Shown: positions 34,878 to 42,538 of the stretch, in pieces
How positions within the stretch are numbered: the first letter of the stretch is position 1
Layout: every line of letters starts with the position of its first letter
From: Vulcanimicrobiota bacterium
GTDB lineage: Bacteria > Vulcanimicrobiota > Xenobia > Xenobiales > Xenobiaceae
Direction: 5' to 3'
Assembly: GCA_944322965.1 (NCBI GenBank)
Contig: CALUQR010000011.1
Coordinates: forward strand, 1-48,067
DNA length: 48,067 bases
The notes under the pieces: generated by a model
Seen by the model: the letters and a program-made list of their open reading frames with translations, nothing else
The model's database searches: none
What the model was told of the DNA's origin: nothing
Translations under genes and position numbers: made by a program

Positions 34878-36065
34878 ATGATGAAGAGAGCTCTCTTAGC
34901 CATGGCTATAGGAACCTTTAGCCTCGGTATCTGCGAATTTGTAATGACGGGCCTTTTACCCTATGTCGCCCAAGACTTTAAAGTCTCTACCGCCCAAGCT
35001 GGTTATTCTATTACGGCCTACGCTTTGGGAGTAGTCTGCGGATCTTTCCTCCAATCTCTCTTCGGCCAGACTTCTCTCAAGCGCATTATGCTCTATTTAG
35101 CGGGTATGATGTTTATTTCTAGCCTCTTAACGGCCTTAGCCCCCAACTTTGCCGTGCTCTTAGGGGCGCGTTTCCTCTTAGGTCTGCCCCACGGTTGTTT
35201 CTTTGGGGCTAGCGCTATAGCTACCCAGCGTTTAGTCGATCCCGCTAAGGCCAATAGCGCCGTAGCGACCGTAATTGCCGGGATGCCCTTAGCCAACCTG
35301 GTAGCCGTCCCCTTGGGAACGGCCTTAGCCGATCTCTACTCGTGGCGGGTCATCTACTTTGTGACCGTCCTCATTAATAGCGGCCTCTGGTTGGGAATCT
35401 ACTACTGGTTGCCGGAAGTAGGCCATTTGGAGTATAAGGGCTTCTGGGGCCAATTCGCCTTCCTCAAAAAGCCCGCTCCCTGGCTCCTCTTAGCGGCTAC
35501 CGTCTTGGGCAACGGGGGGATCTTTATCTCCTTTACCTACTTGAGCCCCTTACTCACTAACTGGTCCCAGCTGCCCTTAGCTATGGTCTCTTTGGTGATG
35601 GCGGGCTGCGGGGTGGCCATGGTCCTTTTAAACCAAGTGGCCGGTTACTTTTGCGACCGCTACTCTTCAGGACGGGTGGCGGCTGCTTTCCAGTTAATAG
35701 CTATAGGGGCCTTAACGATCTTGTCCTTTAGCGGCCAGTATTTGTGGGGCGCCGTACCCCTCTTAATCTTAATTGCCGGTACCTTATTCGCTATCGGTAC
35801 CCCCCAGCAGCTCTCCATATTTAAAAATGCGCCGGGCGGGATCTTAGTGGGCGCAGCTTTAGTCCAAGCCTCCTTCAATTTGGGAAGCGCCCTGGGCTCC
35901 AGTATGGGCGGCATCGCCCTGCAAGCGGGCTGGGAGTATTCCAGCCTACCCTTAGCGGGGGTAGCCGTCACCGGTTTAGGGACGCTCCTCTTGGCTATCT
36001 ACTGCTATTATTACGAGGCGGCGGCCACGCCCCTTAAGACTACGCCCACTTCGCTAGCGGCCTAA
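34878..36065 (+). CDS. MFS transporter (AraJ/YdhP-like efflux type)
   Basis: The 395-residue protein has 12 predicted helices and begins RALLAMAIGTFSLGICEFVM. It has the drug-proton antiporter N-terminal pattern TGLLPYVAQDFKVSTAQAGY with ARFLLGLPHGCFFGASAIAT, as in the arabinose-efflux (AraJ) branch. GGGAGGAGAG precedes the ATG. Substrate is unknown; sugar or drug efflux is typical of the branch. It is transcribed alone, away from the phosphoesterase, and its stop codon overlaps the stop of the convergent second MFS gene. Confidence 0.93.
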   Translation: MMKRALLAMAIGTFSLGICEFVMTGLLPYVAQDFKVSTAQAGYSITAYALGVVCGSFLQSLFGQTSLKRIMLYLAGMMFISSLLTALAPNFAVLLGARFLLGLPHGCFFGASAIATQRLVDPAKANSAVATVIAGMPLANLVAVPLGTALADLYSWRVIYFVTVLINSGLWLGIYYWLPEVGHLEYKGFWGQFAFLKKPAPWLLLAATVLGNGGIFISFTYLSPLLTNWSQLPLAMVSLVMAGCGVAMVLLNQVAGYFCDRYSSGRVAAAFQLIAIGALTILSFSGQYLWGAVPLLILIAGTLFAIGTPQQLSIFKNAPGGILVGAALVQASFNLGSALGSSMGGIALQAGWEYSSLPLAGVAVTGLGTLLLAIYCYYYEAAATPLKTTPTSLAA

Positions 36066-37282
36066 GGGGAACTCTCCTCTCCCTGCTGGGGCGGGAGGGG
36101 TAAGGACCAGACGCCTAGAGCTAAGAGTTGGGAGCCTAGGCCGAGAGCGCAGACCCCCGGCCATCCTCCCTGTTGGAAGGCCCAGCCCCCTAAGTAAGAG
36201 CCCGCGGCCCCGCCTAAGAAATAGGCGATCATATAGAGGGCGGTCAGCCTATTGCGGGCCGCCTCATTGAGGAGGTGGACCCGGGTCAGGTTGCTGACGT
36301 TGCCCCCTTGGACCCCTAAATCGAGGATGATAACCCCCAGCGCGATTCCGAGAAGGGAGCGGGAACTTACCCCCAAGAGTAGGTAAGAGAGTAAGATGAG
36401 GCCTATATTGAGACCCAGCGTAAAGTGGACGCCCCGGCGGTCGGAGAGGCGCCCCGCCCAAGGGGCGCAGAGGGCGCCCGCTAGTCCCGCCAGCCCAAAG
36501 AGGCCGATATAGCCGGGGCTGAGCTCAAAGGGCGGGGCCTCTAAGAGGAAGGAGAGGGCGCTCCAAAAGGCTCCAAAGGCCCCAAAGATCATGGCGCCTA
36601 TAAAGGCGGAGCGGCGCAGGAGTGGGTATCTGCGCCAGAGCGGGAGGAGCGAGGCTAGGGAGTTGGCGTAAGTCTCCTTACTTAAAGGCGGGCAGCGGGG
36701 TAGTTCCCTCTTTAAAAGGAGCCACAGTCCCCCCATAAGGAGCGCGGAGACCCCGTAGACCGTGCGCCAATCCCCATCTTGGCCTAAGTAGCCGCTCCAC
36801 AATCTAGCTAAGAGGATACCGCCTAGGAGGCCTACCATAATCTTGCCAATGACCTCCCCCCGCTGGGGCGGGGGTGAGAGTTGAGCTCCTAGGGGGATAG
36901 CTAGTTGGGGGATAATGGAGGTTAAGCCGACTAGGAGGGCTAGTCCCAGGGCCCAGCCCCAAGTGGGCGCCCAATAGAGGAGACTCAAGGCTACTATAGA
37001 GCCGGTCAGGACCCTTAATATGAGCCCCTTCTTTTCCGTAATATCCGCCCAGGGCAAGAGCAAGTAGAGTCCTAAGGCAAAGCCCAACTGGGTGGCGGTA
37101 AAGAGTAAACTAGCTTGGGCGGGCGCTACCTGGTAGGAAGCGGCTACTTGAGCTAGGAGCGGGGGTAAGTAGTGGACATTAGCTACGGAGAGGCCGCTAG
37201 CGATAGCTAAGATACTGACTAGGCGCGAGCTGAGCGGGGAAGGGGCGCTCTCTAGGGGGTTGGTTTCTGGAGTGGGCTCCAT
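36062..37282 (-). CDS. MFS transporter (second)
   Basis: The 406-residue protein has about 12 membrane segments, including LVSILAIASGLSVANVHYLP, PPLLAQVAASYQVAPAQASL and a loop 8-9 motif GRLSDRRGVHF. It also has NRLTALYMIAYFLGGAAGSY, a segment common in YgaY/YdhC-like exporters. Substrate is unknown. It starts 10 bp after the lptD stop on the same strand, so it is likely co-transcribed with lptD. Its stop overlaps the stop of the opposing MFS gene (36062-36065), leaving no room for a conventional terminator between them. Confidence 0.92.
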   Translation of the reverse strand: MEPTPETNPLESAPSPLSSRLVSILAIASGLSVANVHYLPPLLAQVAASYQVAPAQASLLFTATQLGFALGLYLLLPWADITEKKGLILRVLTGSIVALSLLYWAPTWGWALGLALLVGLTSIIPQLAIPLGAQLSPPPQRGEVIGKIMVGLLGGILLARLWSGYLGQDGDWRTVYGVSALLMGGLWLLLKRELPRCPPLSKETYANSLASLLPLWRRYPLLRRSAFIGAMIFGAFGAFWSALSFLLEAPPFELSPGYIGLFGLAGLAGALCAPWAGRLSDRRGVHFTLGLNIGLILLSYLLLGVSSRSLLGIALGVIILDLGVQGGNVSNLTRVHLLNEAARNRLTALYMIAYFLGGAAGSYLGGWAFQQGGWPGVCALGLGSQLLALGVWSLPLPPQQGEESSP

Positions 37283-37292
37283 CTTACCCTTC

Positions 37293-39725
37293 CTAGTGGA
37301 CGAAGGCGTTGCGCCTATTCTTGGGGATGAGATCCTGGGCCGGGTTGGGGCCGATAGTCACCGCCGGCTGGGGGAAGGCTTTGAGGCTAAATTGGAAGTA
37401 GAGCTCATTTTGGACGCTGCGGTAGACTAAGCTCGTGATCCAGTCGTGGGCCTCGTAATCTAATTGGTAATCTTGGTAAGTGAAGCGGTTATTGACGAAA
37501 TCGTAGACGCTCCAGTGGCTGACGGCCAACTCTTTGGTCAATTTGAGGCGCAGATTGGCGTCTAAATTGCGCCAAGTGTGGCTATGGGGATCGTAAGCGC
37601 TGCCAACTCCTATGAGCCAATCCTTTTGGGGTCGGAATTGGATGCGGGGGGTAATATTTTGGAAGCGGTCGGTGCGTAAGTTGTAACCGCCCACCACGGC
37701 TAAATTGAAGACGTCGTCTTTAAAGAACTCGATGCCGCCCGTAATATTCTCGTAGCCGTTAGTTAAGTCGTATTGTAAGGGCGTCTCGCCGCGCGGGGAG
37801 AGCCAGTTGTAATCGAAGCGAATAGTTCCGATTTCGCCCAATTCTTGGAGCCAGCCTAAGCGGGCGGCTAAGGTATACATGCTCTGGCCGTTACCGTAGA
37901 AGAGCTGGCGCAGACCGGCGCCCATTAAGAAGCGGCCCGAGTCGTACTCAAAGGATTGGTCGGGGATCTGCAAGCGCAGGTCGTAGCGGTTAGTAGAGTA
38001 CATGCTGGGCGACTCCGTCACGTAGCCGAAGCTAGCGGAGGCCAAGAGGGGCACGTCTCCTACGAAGATGGGGTGGGAGCGCAGGGTAAATTCGGGGTTG
38101 CGATTGAGACTATAATTAGTGTCGCCCGTCGTATTCTCCATATAGAGTTCGCTATCGAAGAGCTCGCTCGTATGGCGCAAGCCGCCCCGATAATAGAAGC
38201 GCTGGGCGATACTGGCGCTAGTGGCGATAGTAGAGAGCTCCGCCTTCCACATAGTGGAGAGCTCGGGGGTCAATTGCAAGTCGTAATACATGCGCCAGGT
38301 AGTATTGCGATTCTCGCTGCCCTTAGTGTTGTAGTTGTGGGAGAAGCGCAGATCCTGGGTATCCGTCTTGTGGGAGAAATTGAAGAGCGAGTTGACCCGT
38401 CCCTCATTAGTAAAGCCCGGAGTCTCCGATTTATTGGAGCTAAACTCCCAAGAGACCTTAGTCTGGTCGTCAAAGCGGTAGGTGATATTGCTGCTCAGAT
38501 CGTAGCGGGAGCTGATCTTATCCCCATTGAGGCGATAGTAGTAGAAGTCGCCCTCGCCCTTGGGACCGAGCGTATAGTAGTGGTGGAGGCCGGTACCGAT
38601 ACCCGTCTTACTGTAATAATCGAGGAGCAATTCGCCATAATTATTATTGTCGAAGACGTAGTCGAAAGTAGTGCGCACGAACCAGCCGTCGACGGAGTTA
38701 CTTCCTATTTGGGGGATAATCGTCTTGCGCGCCCGCCGCTTATTGTCGAGCGGAATATTGAGGGTAGGCATGGTGTAGAGCTTAGTTCCCTTGAGGTAGA
38801 TCCCGGTATTGCTGGCGATCAACTTATCTTGGGGGAAGATCTCTACTAATTGGGAGGTAAATTTGTAATCTAGATCGTCGGTATTTTTGTCGCAAGTCGT
38901 AAAGGTGGCGTTGGACAAGGTCATCTTTTCGGGCGTCCAGTGTAAGGTATCGGACCAGAAGAAGATGTCGTTATCCATCTCGTTGTCGGCGCTAGAGAAA
39001 TTGTGGCCCTGGCCGGTCACGTTGTGCATTACCGCCACTTTGCGGTTGGGATCGTAAGTGAGCCAGTCGGAGGCGATAAAGTTATTATTCCAATAGACGA
39101 CGCACTCTCCCGAAGCCGTCAAGCGCCCCGTAGTCTTATCTAAGACTAAGTAATTGCAGAGCATACGCGCCCCCATGACGTCTACGGCCGCATTGCCCTC
39201 GGCGATAATAGACTCCTCGGTCATAGTCACTTTATCGGCTACGAGATGGACGGGCCGCCCAGAACTCAAAGGGGTACCGTCTTCGGGCCGGGCGGCCGCT
39301 ATTTGGCCGGAGCCGGGACTAGGGTAGAGGGAAGCCTCTCCTAAAGGGAGGGACTGAGTAGAGAGCTCAATATCTGGGCCGTCCGTCGCCTCCGTAGCGG
39401 TCGCGCTCGTCGTAGCTTGGGCTAAGCTATGATCGCCAAAAAAATAACCGTAGCCGCCGCTAAAGCCCTCCAATTTCAGATTGAAGTGGCGCTGGGAGGA
39501 TTCTATATGCCGCCGATCGGGGAGCTGGCCCTGAGGATTCATAAAGGAGCCCACTTGGGAGGTCTGATAACCCCGCTCCCAGCGCGGTTCTTGCAAATAG
39601 TCGGCTACCGGACTAGCGTAGGGCTCGGCTTCCTCATCGGGAGCGGCCGCTACAGGGCTAGGGACTAAGGCTAAGAGGAGGGCTAGAGTTACTCCCCAGG
39701 GCGCAAGAGGCCGGCGGCCAGTCAT
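37293..39725 (-). CDS. lptD: LPS-assembly outer-membrane protein LptD (OstA-like)
   Basis: The 810-residue protein begins with a signal peptide (WGVTLALLLALVPSPVAA) followed by about 110 residues of low-complexity periplasmic linker. An OstA/LptA-like jellyroll has LVADKVTMTEESIIAEGNAA, LDKTTGRLTASGECVVYWNN and SDWLTYDPNRKVAVMHNVTG. The C-terminal part is a long beta barrel of alternating aromatic strands (for example YELLLDYYSKTG-like and RFDYNWLSPRGETPL). LptD inserts LPS into the outer leaflet of the outer membrane together with LptE. The presence of this gene is the main evidence for an LPS-bearing diderm host. A lipoprotein gene lies 70 bp upstream on the same strand. Confidence 0.87.
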   Translation of the reverse strand: MTGRRPLAPWGVTLALLLALVPSPVAAAPDEEAEPYASPVADYLQEPRWERGYQTSQVGSFMNPQGQLPDRRHIESSQRHFNLKLEGFSGGYGYFFGDHSLAQATTSATATEATDGPDIELSTQSLPLGEASLYPSPGSGQIAAARPEDGTPLSSGRPVHLVADKVTMTEESIIAEGNAAVDVMGARMLCNYLVLDKTTGRLTASGECVVYWNNNFIASDWLTYDPNRKVAVMHNVTGQGHNFSSADNEMDNDIFFWSDTLHWTPEKMTLSNATFTTCDKNTDDLDYKFTSQLVEIFPQDKLIASNTGIYLKGTKLYTMPTLNIPLDNKRRARKTIIPQIGSNSVDGWFVRTTFDYVFDNNNYGELLLDYYSKTGIGTGLHHYYTLGPKGEGDFYYYRLNGDKISSRYDLSSNITYRFDDQTKVSWEFSSNKSETPGFTNEGRVNSLFNFSHKTDTQDLRFSHNYNTKGSENRNTTWRMYYDLQLTPELSTMWKAELSTIATSASIAQRFYYRGGLRHTSELFDSELYMENTTGDTNYSLNRNPEFTLRSHPIFVGDVPLLASASFGYVTESPSMYSTNRYDLRLQIPDQSFEYDSGRFLMGAGLRQLFYGNGQSMYTLAARLGWLQELGEIGTIRFDYNWLSPRGETPLQYDLTNGYENITGGIEFFKDDVFNLAVVGGYNLRTDRFQNITPRIQFRPQKDWLIGVGSAYDPHSHTWRNLDANLRLKLTKELAVSHWSVYDFVNNRFTYQDYQLDYEAHDWITSLVYRSVQNELYFQFSLKAFPQPAVTIGPNPAQDLIPKNRRNAFVH

Positions 39726-39795
39726 CTAATTGACCCCGCAATCTCTAGGCTCCCCCGGTACAATAAAGCGCTCTCCATCTTTTAAGTTAATCTTG

Positions 39796-40497
39796 CTACC
39801 TAAACCAGACTTCGAAACGCTCAATATCAAAGTTTACGTAGGGGAAATCGCCCCCCAGATCGCCATGCTCTATCCAGTCGTTAGTATTATCGTAAGGATG
39901 GAAGGTCGGGTAGGGGGTGACGGCCCCCAAGAATTTATCGACTAAGAGCGTCTGCAGGCTATTACTATTAATATTGTCGCCCATAAAGTCTATGACGCGC
40001 CCCAAATAGGAGTCGGGATCGGAGTCGGTAGTGACCGCCTGGGCGGAGAATTTGGAACTCCTAATATATTGGTTGAGGTAGATATTGGGATCGTAGGGAT
40101 CTAAGAGAATATTGATCGTGCGCCCGTCGCCGCTAATAGAGCTCTCCGGACTCAAAGAGCCCACTTGGTAGAAGGTGAAGCCCGCGTTGGGCAGGTTGGC
40201 CATGCGGGTAAACCAGTCGAAATGCACCCCGTCAAAGCGGATAAAGTCGGTGAAGGTATCGGAATCGGTAACCTCAATGGCCTCCCCTTGGGAGTTTAAA
40301 AGGATAGCGTAATAACCGTTACCCTCGCGGTCGATAGTTCCGTTGGCGTTGACCGTCAGCGAAAAGCGCAAGTACTGGCCCCCGCCGGCGGAGGGGAGGG
40401 AGGAGTAAGAGTCGCTATCGGAAGCGCAGCCCCCATTCCCCCACAAGATCGTTCCTAAAAGGATACCCCCCAGCGCTACCTTCGCCTTAGTCTCCAT
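39796..40497 (-). CDS. lipoprotein of unknown function
   Basis: The 233-residue product starts METKAKVALGGILLGTILWG and has a lipobox-like GNGGC with Cys24 as the likely lipidated residue, followed by a Ser/Asp-rich linker. The mature part is beta-rich (YLRFSLTVNANGTIDREGNG, FTDFIRFDGVHFDWFTRMA) and ends NFDIERFEVWFR. I do not recognise the family. It may be an outer-membrane lipoprotein linked to LptD function given the adjacent gene (LptE is also a lipoprotein), but it shows no LptE signature. ATG 40497 is preferred to the upstream GTG because it gives a clean signal peptide. Confidence 0.72.
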   Translation of the reverse strand: METKAKVALGGILLGTILWGNGGCASDSDSYSSLPSAGGGQYLRFSLTVNANGTIDREGNGYYAILLNSQGEAIEVTDSDTFTDFIRFDGVHFDWFTRMANLPNAGFTFYQVGSLSPESSISGDGRTINILLDPYDPNIYLNQYIRSSKFSAQAVTTDSDPDSYLGRVIDFMGDNINSNSLQTLLVDKFLGAVTPYPTFHPYDNTNDWIEHGDLGGDFPYVNFDIERFEVWFR

Positions 40498-40735
40498 AGA
40501 CGTCCGCACCTTAAATATCTAACCGAACCTTCCCAAATTTGCTGGCCTATTCGCTTTACTTAGCTTATTCCATTCTCTAGGCCCCTAAGAATGGAAGACC
40601 TCCCCTTCTGCTAGACCTTAGCCCTTTTTCCTCTTCTAGGAGAGATACTTTTTAAGTTAGCAGGAGCCTAGTCCTAGGGCTCCAAAGGTGGGCCCCAAGG
40701 GCGCAACTTAACGAAATGAGAGGGTGAAGGGTCTA
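40498..40735. other. divergent intergenic region with a hairpin at 40663-40683
   Basis: It separates the minus-strand lipoprotein/lptD unit from lnt. GGAGCC and GGCTCC arms (40663-40668 and 40678-40683) surround a 9-nt loop. No repeats of the heptamer family are present. Promoters must lie here but none is assigned with confidence. Confidence 0.5.
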
Positions 40736-42313
40736 ATGGAGAGCGAAGGTAGGGCGAGGGGGGAGAGTAAATGGCTCAACTGGCCGGGCGCCTTATTGGC
40801 GGGGGCGATTTCAGGGCTCTTAGTCAATTTGACCTTGCCCTTCCTGCGTTGGTGGCCCTTAATCTGGGTGAGCTTAGTCCCCCTATTTCTCTACTGGATG
40901 GCTACTTCCAAACCGCGCTGGGGCGGGCTGGCGGGCTGGAGTTTTGGCCTCGCCCTCTATTTAGGGAGCATGTATTGGCTGGGGGTCTTCGGCTGGGGCG
41001 CGCCCCTAGCGGTAGCCGCCCTCAAAGGTCTAATTCCCGCTTTGGGGGGCTGGCTAATCGTGCGCCTCAAAGGGGCGGGTCTCTCTCCCTCAGGGAACTT
41101 TGGCCTCTACGCCCTGCTAGGAGCTAGCTTATGGGTCCTCTTAGAGTACGCTCAAACCCTGGGGGTTTTGGGTTTAGTGTGGGCCTTTTTGCCGCTGGGC
41201 TTAGCTCGCCAGCCCCTCTTTTTGCAAGCTAATACGCTGTGGGGGATGTGGGGCTTAAGTTGGGGGATCGCCCTTCTTAACCTACTCTTAGCGGGGCTCC
41301 TCTACGCTCGCCTCTTTAAGGCGCCCCTCTCCTGGCGTCTGGCGGGCGGGGTTAGCGCCCTCTTTTGGCTCTTTACCTTGGGCTTTGGCTACTGGCGCCT
41401 CCATCTAGAGCCCCCGCCTCTAGAGGCCCCAGCCCCCCAAAAGTGGGGCGTAGTCCAGCTCTCCACCCCCCAACATTTAAAATTCCAACCCGGCTACGCC
41501 GCTAGCCACCTGAGCGCCCTCTTAGAGGCCAGCGCCCGCGCTACCCGCGCGGGGGCCCAAGTCATCCTCTGGCCCGAAACCTCCGTGCCCTACCGCCATT
41601 TCCTAGAGAGCTCTTACCTGCGCCGCCAGTTGGGGCGGGCCATCCGTCGCCAGCCCGCTTGGTACTTAGTGGGTTCTATTGAACCGGCCCCACCGGACGG
41701 CAGTTACAACGTCATGAGTCTCTGGGACCCCCAAGGGAAGTATCGCGATCGTTATTGTAAATACAATATTGTGCCCTTTGGAGAGTATCTGCCCGGGCGA
41801 CCCTATTGGCCGGAGTGGGTACCGGGAGTCAAGTTGGTGATGAATTATAAGCCCGGGCGCGGGAGTCACACCTTGGCCGTAGGGGAGACGCCGGTAGGGG
41901 TCTTAATCTGCTTTGAATCGATGTGCACCTGGTTGCCTAGATGGCACGTGCTCAAGGGGGCCCAGGTCTTAGTGGCTCCTACTAACGACGCCTGGTTTAA
42001 AAGGACTTCCGAGCTGCCGAGCCATTTCGATATGGCCATTATGCGGGCGGTGGAGTTAGCGCGTCCCGTCATACCGGCGGGCAATACCGGCGTCTCCGGT
42101 TTCGTCGACGCCTACGGGCGGGTAGAGCAGGAATCCCAAATCGAAGAGGTCTGCGTTTTGAGCCAAGAGGTCTACCCCCGCCGGGAACTGACCCTCTACG
42201 CCCGCTGGGGCGATTGGTGGGTCTACGCTTGCGCCCTCTTCTTAGTCGGTTACTCTCTCAGAGCTTGGCGCCAGCTTAAAAGCCGGCGCTCGCCCTTGAA
42301 AGAGGGAGACTGA
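40736..42313 (+). CDS. lnt: apolipoprotein N-acyltransferase
   Basis: The enzyme (about 525 residues) adds the third acyl chain to lipoproteins at the inner membrane. About six to eight N-terminal membrane segments are followed by a periplasmic nitrilase-like domain with the Glu-Lys-Cys triad: VILWPETSVPYRHF (Glu near 285), CKYNIVPFGEYLP (Lys near 346) and GVLICFESMC (Cys near 396), counting from the upstream GTG at 40724. A last membrane helix near the C-terminus (VYACALFLVGYSL) anchors the protein. ATG 40736 is listed; GTG 40724 is an alternative, and neither has a strong ribosome-binding site. It acts on lipoproteins such as the one encoded next door. Confidence 0.93.
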   Translation: MESEGRARGESKWLNWPGALLAGAISGLLVNLTLPFLRWWPLIWVSLVPLFLYWMATSKPRWGGLAGWSFGLALYLGSMYWLGVFGWGAPLAVAALKGLIPALGGWLIVRLKGAGLSPSGNFGLYALLGASLWVLLEYAQTLGVLGLVWAFLPLGLARQPLFLQANTLWGMWGLSWGIALLNLLLAGLLYARLFKAPLSWRLAGGVSALFWLFTLGFGYWRLHLEPPPLEAPAPQKWGVVQLSTPQHLKFQPGYAASHLSALLEASARATRAGAQVILWPETSVPYRHFLESSYLRRQLGRAIRRQPAWYLVGSIEPAPPDGSYNVMSLWDPQGKYRDRYCKYNIVPFGEYLPGRPYWPEWVPGVKLVMNYKPGRGSHTLAVGETPVGVLICFESMCTWLPRWHVLKGAQVLVAPTNDAWFKRTSELPSHFDMAIMRAVELARPVIPAGNTGVSGFVDAYGRVEQESQIEEVCVLSQEVYPRRELTLYARWGDWWVYACALFLVGYSLRAWRQLKSRRSPLKEGD

Positions 42314-42331
42314 GAAGTGGGGGTGAGGAAG

Positions 42332-42538
42332 TTACTTAACTACCTCGTAGCCCGCTTCGGTTACCGCGGCCTCTAAGCTCTCCGGAGCGACCCCTTCCGC
42401 CGCCTGGACGGTAGCCTTTTTGCCCTCCAAGTCTACTTGGACTTCCTGGACGCCGGGCACGCTCTGCAGGGCTTTTTGGACCGCCTTCTGGCAGTGGGCG
42501 CACATCATGCCTTCGATCTTTAAGGTATAGGTTGACAT
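42332..42538 (-). CDS. copZ: possible free copper chaperone CopZ made from an internal start within copA
   Basis: Inside the copA frame, ATG 42538 is preceded by GAGAGGAAAGAGACG, a usable ribosome-binding site 6-9 nt upstream. Translation from it would give a 68-residue protein (MSTYTLKIEGMMCAHC...YEVVK) identical in plan to free CopZ chaperones (beta-alpha-beta-beta-alpha-beta, Cys13 and Cys16). The fusion linker just before it contains an ETMS junction like a former gene boundary. A gene fusion by loss of the copA stop, with the old copZ start still working, is the simplest reading; it is an inference. Confidence 0.4.
   Translation of the reverse strand: MSTYTLKIEGMMCAHCQKAVQKALQSVPGVQEVQVDLEGKKATVQAAEGVAPESLEAAVTEAGYEVVK

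Noticed and set aside
37956-38849. A 297-codon plus-strand frame opposite lptD
   Set aside because: It mirrors the lptD barrel coding sequence. Its high Val/Ile/Glu content comes from antisense codons, and no start signal is present.
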